Positions 24,201-36,600 of a stretch of DNA of 64,000 bases are shown in pieces. The first letter of the stretch is position 1, and each line of letters opens with the position of its first letter. This DNA comes from Distichodus sexfasciatus (Eukaryota; Chordata; Actinopteri; Characiformes; Distichodontidae): NCBI GenBank assembly GCA_032718565.1, contig JAVGVS010000713.1:1-64000 (forward strand). Direction: 5' to 3'. Both the position numbers and the translations under genes were made by a program. The notes under the pieces are model-generated. The model was not told where the DNA came from, did not search any database, and saw only the letters and a list, made by a program, of their open reading frames with translations.

Positions 24201-27200
24201 CGGGGGCATGTAAGTATGGAGGAAAAAGGGTATCAGGGGTCACATGGGCAGGGGGGTTTGCCTGAATATTGGGGAGGCATGTTGGTACAGTGGGAGCATG
24301 TCAACAGGGCATGTGGATATGGGAGGGTCAGGTGGATACAGGGTGGGCACACGGATGGGGGACACATGGGTATTGGGGGCATGTTGTTATGGGGGGCAGG
24401 TCAGGGGGGCATGTAGGTACGACAGGGTCATGTGAGGGCACATGGATAGATGGGAAACACAGGTACAGGGAGGCCATATCGACAGGGGGGTCGCATGGGA
24501 ATTGGTGGGCATGTTGGTACATGGGGGCATGTGGGTACGGGAGGGTTAGGTGGGTACAGTGAGGGCACATGGGAGGGGGGACACAGGGGGACGGAGGATC
24601 ATGTAGGTATAGGGGGGCACATGAATACAGAGGGGGGGTCACATGTGCATGGAGAGCATGAGGGTCCAACGGAGAAATCGGGTTATGGGATATGAATGTG
24701 AATGTGTGTGTGTGTGTGTTTGTCTAGGCATCCCTCCAGCAAGTGGGACGGGGACGCTGCAGGTGCTGTTGCGCGACATTAACGACAACGCGCCGCAGGT
24801 GCAGCCGCAGCTGGCGCAGATATGCGAGAAGCCCGATCCCAACGCCATCAATATCAGCGCGCTGGACGCAGACCTCAACCCCAATGCCGGACCCTTTCAC
24901 TTCCAGCTGCCAATGCAGCCCCCCGACCTGCGCCGGAACTGGACTCTCACACGGATCAACGGTCAGACATTACACACACACACACGACGTGGGGAAGGGC
25001 TGAGGGTGAAAGAAGGAGGGGAAATTTGGCCGATTTGATCACATCATTTTTTGCAGTGTCGTGATTTACGCCCCTAGTTTTAGGGGAAGCCGGCGATGTG
25101 GAGGAATACGTGTATAATAGGATCAGTGGTGGAGGGATTAGAGGAGAAGCTGTTTTATCCCTAAGCTGTATTATTGAGAGATATTCTGCGGATTAATAAC
25201 CTGCGAATCTAAATCCGGGCCGGCGCTGGAGCTTAGCGTCATCGCGAAAACGACCTCAGGTACGAGTTTATCAGAATGTCGTGGGAAGCTAATGTTAATG
25301 AGCGCAAAAAAACACATTCACTGCCTCTTTGACGCTGCGCGGAGAAGCCACCGAGCCGGAGATCAGCGTAAAGCTACATCATGTCATGTCGAAGGGTGTG
25401 AATGTGCAGTAATCTGTGTGTGTGTGTCTCTCTTTGTCAGACGTAAAAAGATGTAGCTGTATCAAGACGTACCTGAATAAAAAATGTTCAATTGAAAATA
25501 TAAACCAACAGAACATTGAGCTTTTATAACTTATAAAAGTTTTATATGGCAAAATGTCAGAAAAATGTCCAGTTCTGATTTTTCTGAACAGTTTAGTTGT
25601 TTTCCGACTAGTTCTGGAACCAATTAACAACGTAAGGTGAGGTATTACCGTAATTACATTTTGTAAACAGTTCAACATTTAACAAAGTTATAGACGAAGA
25701 TACTGAGATACAAAGTTTTTTAATGAAAAATTTCTCTCTAGGATTTCGCAGCCTGTTTTGAGATAGTTTGCAGCAGCTTTTCTAAAAAAAATTGCGATAA
25801 AAGTTGACGTTTTGTTGCAATAAAGTTGCAGGAGCATGTCAAAGTTGCGGAAAAAAGTTGAGATTTTTTTGTCCATTATAATGATACATTAACAATTCAT
25901 TAAAATGAAGGGAACAAAACCACTATTATTTTTATTAACCATTAAGCACTTAGTTATTTTTGAAGATACACGTGAGACGTTGTTATCACACAAGTTTCCT
26001 GCGTCTTTTAAACGTAACAAGGAAGTGAGTTTGCTGACGTATGGCTCAACATTTTGCGGGAAACAACAACGATTGGTCAAAAATTGGGGAAAAGTTGCAG
26101 TTATTGGTCAAAATTGCACGCTAGCAATGAATTTGCAGGCATTGGCTTAATTTGCGTTAATAGTTGTGATCACAACATCGTGAAATCCCAGAAAGTCTGA
26201 TTAGGAAAAACTAAAAGAGGTTAAAGATTTGAGTTTGGTTACCGGTGTTAAGATTTAGGTTGAGTTTGGTGTAGCTAGTATCACAAATACAGCAGGTTGT
26301 GTGTGTACCATGTTTTTATGCGTTGTGGGGACCTTTTGGAGCCTTTTTCTCTGTTAAAATCACTTTTGGTCGTTTTTTAGGTCTTTGTGGGGACATTTGA
26401 GAGGTTCCCATGAGGAAATATGACTTTATAGAAAATGTACATGTTTTATTTAAGAAACTAAAACAGGTAAAAGGTGTGTATTTGGTAACTGAGGTTAGGG
26501 TTAGGGTTAGGTGTAGAATTGTATACTGTATACTAGTCATTATGCGAGTCTACGGAATGTCCCCACAAAGATAATTTTACAAGTTTGTGTGTATGACGCA
26601 CATGTGATATATTAATCACCCTGATCCCGTCCAAATATATTAAACAAACGTGGTGTGTGTGGTTTAGATTAAAACAACATGATTTATGATGAAAGAAGAA
26701 GGCCGCTTCTGTGCACTTCTGAGCAGCTTCTGAGTTCCTCTTGGTCTGGCCTGTTCTCCTCTCTCTCTCTCTCTCTCTCTCCGCTCTCCGGCCATCTGGC
26801 CTGCTCAGACTGGGCCCGGCTTCCCAGAAAGCCGTCCAGCGTCCAGACCGTGATTTTTTAAATAAGTAAGCGTTCAGATGCCACCTTCTGTAGCATCTCA
26901 CCATCTCAGAGCCGGGATTTCAGAAGAAAAAGCGTCCCTAATTGGTGTGAAAGTGAAGTAACGGCTCACTCGCTGGCCAACTCACTGGTCCTCATTCTAA
27001 AGAAAGTTCTTGAGACAAGTCTACGACAGATTCATGATGTGTTTTTAAACTGCTTCTTAAATTGTTCTCAGTTTCACCAGTATTTCTTAAATGTGTTCTT
27101 GCAACTGTAGAACTGAAGAAACTACACAAACCTTTCTGTTCTTACCTGAACACAAGCCTCAAATAAGAAATCACTGGTGAAAATCAGAATTTTTGTGATC

Positions 27201-27225
27201 CCTCCCTCCCTCCCTCTCTTCCCCT

Positions 27226-27257
<32 letters not shown>

Positions 27258-27300
27258 TCTGCCTCTCCATTTCTCTATTTCTTTCCTTCTCCATCCACCG

Positions 27301-27335
<35 letters not shown>

Positions 27336-27348
27336 ACTTCTGTCTCCC

Positions 27349-27410
<62 letters not shown>

Positions 27411-27651
27411 GTCTTTCTCTCCACTCTCTCTATTTCTATCTCTCTATTTTGCTCCCTCCATTCCTCCCCCTCTCTGTCTTTATCCTCCTCCACCCTCTTT
27501 TCTCTCTCCCTCTCCATTTCTCTCTCCACTTCTCCTTCTACCTTTTCCTCTCCCTAACTCTCTTTCTTTCCCTTCTGTCTCACTCTCTGTTCATCGCCCT
27601 TATTCCCTTTCTCTCTCTCTCTTGTCACTCTCTCTCCCCGTTTCTGTCTTC

Positions 27652-27697
<46 letters not shown>

Positions 27698-29649
27698 CCT
27701 ACTCTCTATTTCATTCTCTCTATTGTTCTCTCTCCCTCTCTCCCTCTTTATCTCTCTCCCTCTTCGTCCCTCTATCTCTTTCTCTCCCCCTGTCCCTCCC
27801 TCTCTGAGAATCTTTGTAAAAACTGCTTGAGTTGGTTTTAAGAACATTGGGTGATTGAGAAGCTATGGGTGTCATTCAGCCGCCGTTCTCAAGGTGAAAT
27901 TTCTTCTTAAAACTCGCTTATGAAGATTCAGACATTTTGTTTGGGATTTGTTTCTAGGGAAGATCAAAATCTGCAATTGCTGAACAGCACTTCTGCACAA
28001 ATTTTATTGCAATGCATGTTTGTGTAAAACAGCAGTTTACTGGGTTTCCTCCAACTCTGCAATTCTGCAGTTGCACGATACTGTGTTATTGAAATGTGTT
28101 AACTTTCTTAAGAAGGGGTGTCATGGTGGTGCATTGCTTAGAGCTGTTACCTCACATCACGAAGGTCCTGGGGTCGGCCGTAGGGTCTTTCTGTGTGGAG
28201 TTTGCGGGCTGTCCCTGACTTTCTGTGGGTTTCCTCTGCCGGTTTCCTCCCACCGTCCAAAAGCATGCAGTTTAGGTTGACTGGTTACTCTAAATTTTCC
28301 TTGTAGGTGTGAATGTGACTCACTTAGGGATGTTGCCCGAACTCCCTTAGGGATAGGCTCCACTCCCCGTCACCCTGATAAGGATTAAGCGATTCGGATG
28401 ATGGATGAATGAATGAACTTTCTTATTTAGTGCTCGTTTCGTTCTGAAGCTCAGAAGAAATCTCAAATAAGAAAAATATCATCGAATTTCCGAATCTTGT
28501 TGGGTTTTAAAAACAAATTTCGTCTTATGAGCAGTCGGTGAAAGACGCTGTTTGTATTAAGCCATTTTTCAGCCCTTTATCAATATTTAAAATGCACTCC
28601 CATTTGGCCCGACAGCGTTAGTCGTCTAATTAAGTGTTATTTTCCCTGCATGCTGCCGAAAAGCTAAAATTTAACCCCCTCCTTCCCAGCCGACTACGCC
28701 CAGCTGAGCCTGAAGATCGGATTTTTGGAGAGCGGAATCTACATGATCCCAATCCAGATCACCGACTCGGGCAACCTGCCCATGTCCAACATCAGCTACC
28801 TGCACCTGAAGGTGTGCCAGTGTGACCAGAGCGGCAGCTGCACCAACCAGGAACACGTCATCGCCGCCGGCCTGGGCACCGGCGCCATCATCGCCATCCT
28901 GCTCTGCATCATCATCCTCCTCAGTGAGTTTACAGCTGAAAACTTGGGGATTCAAAAATTTTATTTCAACCCCTCAACACCTCAACGTCTCTCAAAAATG
29001 TACAACTTAAGAACGTTGAATCAAATTTTAAAATCTGACTTTTTAGAATTAGACATTCTTACATCGTTACCCTGTTATTTGGCATTTTGAGTACCTCAGT
29101 GGTACCTTTACCGGTCCGGGACTTGACCCAGATCTCTGCTTCGGACCCATTTGTGATGAAGTAGTGTGCATCCTTTATTTGGCAGCACCCTGGGAGCAGT
29201 GTTTGGGAACGGTACCTTGCTCATGAGTACCTTAGTGGTACCAGTACTTGAACAGACATCCTATTTCTACCTCCCCACGTAGGTATCAGTCCCGATCAGA
29301 TAGTGAAGATCAGATTTGTGTCGTCTTCTATGTATTTACAGTGATAAAGTTCAAGTACGTCACATTTGGAATATGATCCATCATCTAGGGCTTGGATATC
29401 AACCCAAAAAATTCTTAAAAGCTCTTCCTGCTTCTGTGTATGTGTGTGTGACGTGTAACCTTGAAATCCCAGATATTCCAGTCCAGTCACACACTTCATC
29501 TGCGTTTAGGTTCAGGAAAAATAGATCATTTATTTATTTATTTATTCGCAGGCAAATTTTTTAAATTATGTATGACACTCCGCCAAGTACACAGTGTTAG
29601 CGGTAATGGCATGCGGCCCAGCCTTATGCTGCAGTATTGTGGTGTCCTC

Positions 29650-29698
<49 letters not shown>

Positions 29699-29971
29699 CT
29701 AAGTGTGTGTGTGCTGGTGTTTCTAACACACACTCCTTCACCCCGAACATGTCGCTGCATGACCTTCTTATACATGCTGACAGAACACTGAACGAAAAAG
29801 TGATAATGAAATGGGAAAGATAATAATCTCATCTTCTCTCTCCTCCTCCCTCCCTCCCTCCCTCCCTCTCTCTCTCTCTCTCTCTCTCCTCCTCCTCTTT
29901 TTCTTTCACTCTTTTCTTCTCCCACTCCCTCTCCATTTCTATCTATCTTTCTCTCTTTCCCTCCTTCTGCC

Positions 29972-30037
<66 letters not shown>

Positions 30038-30409
30038 CCATACTCCATTTCTATCTCTCGATTTTCCCCTCCTTCCTTCCTTCCTTCCTTCCATCCCTCT
30101 CTCTCTTTATCTTTCTCCCCCTCCCTCTCTCTTCTTCTCTCCCTCCTACCTGCCCTCTTCCCCTTACCCTCTTTCTCTCTCTCCCTCTCTCATTATCTCT
30201 TCTCTTCCACTCTCTCCATCCCTCCTTCTCCCTCTCCCTCTCTTCATCTCTGCAGTCCTGGTGTTGTTGTTTGTGATGTGGATGAAGAGGAGGGATAAGG
30301 AGCGCCAAGCCAAGCAGCTGCTGATCGACCCGGAGGACGACGTGAGAGACAACATCCTCAAATACGACGAGGAAGGAGGAGGAGAGGAGGACCAGGTGAA
30401 AATCACAAA

Positions 30410-30480
<71 letters not shown>

Positions 30481-30544
30481 ATCGAGACATCAAATCAGTC
30501 TATTCGTCTATTCATCTAGGTATCTGTCCATCCATCAGCCATCC

Positions 30545-30586
<42 letters not shown>

Positions 30587-30606
30587 TATCCATCTATACT
30601 ATGTAA

Positions 30607-30659
<53 letters not shown>

Positions 30660-33600
30660 ATGTATACAATAGATGCCAGTTTTTGGTCTGTCCCCAGTCT
30701 GCAGGTGTAGAGTTTGGAATTTGTCCCCAAAAGCAGTCTAGGTCCGAAAAACGCACACACACACACACACACAAATACACACACAAATACACACACGCAC
30801 ACACTTACTCGCTTTCTTTCTTTCACTCCCACTCCCTCCTGCTGAGAGGGGAAGTGAAGTTGATAAAAAGCTCTTTATTGCCGCCTCGGCGCAGTAGCAC
30901 TTCTGCCTTCCCTCAAGTCGCCTCCGGGAGATTCTCCATGGCGATAAAGAGCCACGACAACACACACACCGTTGCATTGCTGTAGGGCTGGGCAGTTCAT
31001 CGATAATTAATCCAAATCCTCTATTTGATGCAGTCTAGTCCATGATAATTATCCTGGTTATTTTAACCACTACATGCTTTACGATTGATTAACATATTTT
31101 GTTGCTTTGCAGCACGTGTTTTACTTTGAATTGTGTTGGATTGTCTCGGCACAGTACATATCCCCCAGCTCTGTGAACAAAGCATGTCCGGTCATTTGAC
31201 CAGAATTGGGACAAAAGTGCAGCACATGCATCTGTGAGCAGCTACCAAAGAGTATTTGGAATTAAAAGCCCGGGCCTCAGATGTCTGGCAGGCAGCAAGG
31301 CCTGGTTCTTAATCTAGCGCTGGCTAGCCGGGCTGTAGGGAAAGAGGCTTTGTGTGTGTGTGTGTGTGTGTGTTTTATTTATTTTTTGGGGCTTTGTGGG
31401 GAAATTTGAGAGGTCCCCATGAAGAAAAATGACTTTATAGAAAATGTGTTTGTTTTATTTGAGGTGAAAGAGGTAAAAGATGTGCTTTTGGTTACTGAGG
31501 TTAAGGTTAGGGTTAGGTGTAGGTGTACGTGTAAAATTATATGTGACTCTGCAGCCACACGGATAGTCTACCTGCGTTAGGTTAACTGAACTCAGGAGAC
31601 GAAGATGGATTCCGGAGAAATATCTTCACGCTAGTCAACCAGTGGATTTACCGTAAATATTGAAGTAGAGCGGTCAAAACAGAAACTTTTAACATTCTGC
31701 AGGAATTGAATTCCTTGCCTCAGGAAAGTCACGTTTTTAGGATGGAAAGGGTAAGTTTGTCAGCCAAATTTATTCACAACAGTACAGTATAGACCTTCCA
31801 CTGTTTCAAAACACTAAAACCAAAAAATCCAAAATTTTACCCCACGCAACATAAACGGTCGTTTTTCTTGGAAACCTCCGTTGCGACAGGCGACTGGTTT
31901 TGCCGTGGAGAGTCACATACAGTATACAGCTGTGGTCAGAAGTTTACATACACTCATCATGGGTATGACTGTCATATTCATTTCAAGCTTTTAATGATTT
32001 ATTTGAACCGTTCTTTTTCCATGGCAGAATGTTTACATGACACACAACTTCAGTGATTTTTTAAAACATGAATTGGGTGCACAAGATTGAATTTATTAAG
32101 GATTGTCTGTAATCAACACAGGGTCAAAATTAGACATACAGGCTCAAATATATACATACATCCTATCTAATATTTGGTTAAATGCCCCTTAACACGTTTT
32201 ACGGCGATCAGATGCTTTTTGTAGCCATCAACAAGCTTCTGGCATAATTCTGGCTGGATATTTGAGCACTTCTCTTGGCAGTTTTGGTACAGTTCATTTA
32301 AATTGGTTGGTTTCCTCGCACGGACCTTGCTTTTAAGCATACTCCACAAATTTTCGATAGGGTTGAGGTCGGGGCTTTGAGAAGGCCATTCTCAAATCTC
32401 ACTCTTAGGCCATTGTTTTGATGTGTGTTTGGGATCATTATCTTGTTGGAACACCCAATTGTGTCAACCGTCTAGCTGTTGATTTGAGGTGAAGTTGACG
32501 AATTTGGAGGCAGTCCTCCTCCTTCATTATTCCGTCCACTTTGTGCAATGCACCAGTGCCACTGGCAGCGAAACAGCCCCAGAGCATGATACTTCCACCA
32601 CCATGTTTGACAGTTGGTATAGTGTTCTTAGGTTTGAAAGCCTCACCTTGACTCCTCCAAACATACTTCTTGTCATTGTGGCCAAATAGCTCAATCTTTG
32701 TCTCATCTGACCATAAGACTGTCCTCCAGAAAGTTTGTGGCTTGTCTATGTGGGCAGCTGCAAATTTTAGTCGAGCTTGAAGGTGTCGATGTTGAAGCAG
32801 GGGCTTCTTTCTTGATCGGCACCCTCTCAGTAAAACTCGCTTCACTGTGGACATTGACACTGATGTTCCAGCAGCTTCCAGTTCTTGGCAGGCTTGAGTC
32901 TTGGTGGTCCTTGGCTTGATCTTGAACATCCTAACCAGTTTCCTTTCATCTGAAATTGACAGTTTGGGTCTTCTTCCAGGCCTTGGCAAAGTGGTGACAC
33001 ATCTGAATAACTTATACTTACATAACTTATACTTACAGTTGTTTGAACTGATGATCTTGGAATCTGCAGTTGTTTAGAGATGGCTCCAAGAGACTTTCCC
33101 AACTTGCATAAATCTACAATTCTCATTCTTAGATCTTCACTGAGTTCCTTGAACTTTCCCATTGTTCTGAGAATTGGTCAATCCAATGAATGCTGTCAAG
33201 CACATCCTTTTTCATGCTGGCAAAGAGAAACTAGCAGCTGCAGTTAATCATGATCACTAACGAGAAGTTAAGCCATGGCCTTGTCAAGTTAAGACATTCT
33301 AGAATCTTCAGCACCACTTCAAGATTCAAGATTCTTTATTTGTCACATGCAAATTATACAGGTACAACATGCAGTGAAATATATCCTGATCCGCTCTTTG
33401 ACTGTGCAATGAAATAAAGGATTTAGTTGGGATGTATGTATATATTTGAGCCTGTATGTCTAATTTTGACCCTGTGTTGATTATAGACAATCCATAAAAA
33501 ATTCAATCTTGTGCACGCAATTCATGTTTTAAAAAATCATTGAAGTTGTGTGTCATGTAAACATTCTGCCAAGGAAAAAGAATGGTTCAATTAAATCATT

Positions 33601-36600
33601 AAAAGCTTAAAATGAATATGACAGTCATACCCATGATGAGCGTATTCTGACCACAGCTGTACATTCAGTCATTATAGGAGTCTATGGAAGGACGTCACAA
33701 AGACAGTAATATCTTGTGTGTGTGTGTGTGTGTGATTTATTTCTATTAAAATCAACATAAGAAACGGTTTTCCACAGGCTAAGTGTTTTCACTGACGCCT
33801 GCTGCTGTTTCCCTGAAGTCCCCGTTTTTGGCAAAATGTAGAAGTTTCTCAAACTGATGTTTGAACAGCAAACTCCTTTTTTCACGCTTGTGCCTTGCAT
33901 TTTAATCGTGTATCAAAATACGAGATAATCTCCCATTTTGAAAGTAATTATTAATTAATGCAGCCAGGCGTTGTTCAGCTTATCACAGCGTTACATAGAG
34001 AATTTACATGCTTTAAAAGAGATTCCCTTTTATGTTGGTTTCTGATGACTCTTTGTGTTATATCTGAGCTGGATTACATTATGATTTGTCATCAAATATC
34101 ATGAATCACATAGAATCGTATTTTAAAACTTGGATTAGATTATAGCTTGCTCTAGGATTGGAATTAAAAAATGGTCTGGTTATTGTTGGAATTAGATTAT
34201 GGCCTGGATTAGGATTATATCCTAGTCTTGTTTAGGTCTTGGATCAGATTATGGTCTGTTTTAGGGTTTGAATTAGATTATGGTCTGGTTTATAATTTGG
34301 AATAGATTATGGTCTGGTTTAGGATTATATCATGGTCTTGTTTAGGGTTTGGATAAGATTATGGTCTGGTTTATGGATTGGATTAGATTATGGTATGTTT
34401 TAGGATTTGAATTAGATAATGGTCTAGTTTATCATTTGGATTAGATTATGGTCTAGTTTAGGGTTGGAATTAAATTATGGTCTGGTTTAGAGTGTTCATT
34501 AGATTTTTATCTGGGTTCAAAGTAGGTTATGTTCTGTATTACGGTTAGGATTAGATTATGATCTAGTTTAAGGTTCAGATTAGATTATGTTCTTGATTTC
34601 ATGGTTGGGATTAGAATAGGGTTAGTTTTTGGGTTGGTTTCGTCTGGTTTAGGGCATTGAGTAGCTTGTTTATGATTTGGATTAGATTGCAGTCTGGTTT
34701 AAGCTATGATTATGGTCTGGTTTTGAGTTAGTATTAGATTATAGCTTGGTCTAGGATTAGGATTAGATTATGGTTAGGCTGTGGTTGTGGTTCGGATTTT
34801 AGTTTAGGTTTAGCCTTAGGATTAAATTATGCTCTGGTTTTAGGGCCAATTTCCCAGTCGAGGATTAAGCCTAGTCCTAGACTAGTTTTGAGTTAAAATG
34901 GTAAATCTCCATTGGTAGTAGAATTTAGTCCAAGACTAGCCTTAATCCATGAGCAAGAAACCAGCCCTTAATGTATAGTTTAGGATTAGGATTAGATTAT
35001 GGTTTGGTTTAGAGTGTTACAGTTTTCCCTCAAGCTCCGGTCGCGTTTTCCCTTTCCTATTTATTCACGCTGCTTTGGGCAATGTCTCGTGTAGCTGAGT
35101 TCGTCTCACAACCCTCATTAAAAAGCTGCTGACTCATTTAATTCCTCACCGCTCCACCGGTATCCCACAATGCCCAGCGTCAGCCTGCCAGACCCTGGTG
35201 GCGCTTGGAGGTTGCCATGGCTTTGTAAATAAGATTAAATGGGTTTATAGAAAAGCCTGAGCTTTGTGTCTGCGGCACTATTAGCCACGAGAGACACACG
35301 TCGACTTTTAGTCCAGCACCAACCTAATGTGTGTGTGTGTGTGTGTTCCCGGTAAAACAGGGTGCAGCTGGATAGCTTTGGAAGTAACAAATGAAACCTT
35401 TTGCACCTCCGTGTTGATGTGGCAGCGTTGATTACATCTTTGTCTGGGCTTTGATTATAATGTCTGTGTTCCATATTGAGTCCTGTTCCCTTGTGCCCTT
35501 GACAGGTGTCGGTCTACCTCACTATTTTAACCAGCATTTTAACCCCAAATAAGTCTTATAAAGCCCTGCATTCAGAGCAATCTGTGTGTTAACTAGCGGT
35601 GTAATGAGATCTCACGATATGAAAACTTGACAGTATTTCTCGTCGAGGAGACAAAGTATGGCGTTATTTTTGTGCAAAAATTCTGAACAACTAACATAGT
35701 GAACATTAGCAGTAACATGGTGTACATTAGCAACTAACATGGTGTACATTAGCACTAACATGGTGTACATTAGCAACTAACATAGTGTACATTAGCAACT
35801 AACATAGTGTACATTAGCACTAACATGGTGTACATTAGCAACTAACATGGTGTACATTAGCAACTAACAGTGTACATTAGCACTAACATAGTGTACATTA
35901 GCAACTAACATAGTGAACATTAGCAACTAACATAGTGTAAAATAGCACTAACATAGTGTACATTAGCAACTAACATAGTGAACATTAGCAACTAACAGTG
36001 TACATTAGCAACTAACATAGTAAACATTAGCACCTAGCATAGTGTACATTAGCAACTAACATAGTAAACATTAGCAACTAACATGGTGTACATCAGCACT
36101 AACATGGTGTACATTAGCAATTAACATTGTCTGCATTAGCAACTAACATAGTAAACATTAGCAACTAACATTGTGTACGTTAGCAACTGACATAGTAGAC
36201 ATTAGCAACTAGCATAGTGTACATTAGCACTAACATGGTGTACATTAGCAACTAACATGGCGTACATTAGCACTAACATAGTGTACATTAGCAACTAACA
36301 TGGTGTACATTAGCAACTAACATGGCGTACATTAGCACTAACATAGTGTACATTAGCAACTAACATAGTGGACATTAGCAACTAACATAGTGGACATTAG
36401 CAACTAACATGGTGTACATTAGCAACTAACATGGTTTACATTAGCACTAACATAGTGTACATTAGCAACTAACAGTGTACATTAGCAACTAACATTGTGG
36501 ACGTTAGCAACTAGCATAGTGTACATTAGCACTAACATGGTGTACATTAGTAACTAACATTGTGTACGTTAGCAACTAACATAGTAACCATTATCAACTA

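Noticed and set aside
24027..24695. Gly/Met/His-rich forward frames and a Pro/His-rich reverse frame
   Set aside because: Periodic translation of the G-rich minisatellite; no independent evidence of coding.
26483..26515. Interstitial telomere repeat (GGTTAG)n
   Set aside because: Only three or so units, and the same words occur in the other copy of repeat D, so it belongs to that repeat.
27177..27841. Ser/Leu/Ile-rich forward frames
   Set aside because: Produced by CT and TATC microsatellites.
29811..30614. 267-codon forward frame
   Set aside because: It is exon 14 of cdh2 read through the flanking CT and TATC repeats. Only 30256-30395 is coding, as shown by the splice sites and conservation.
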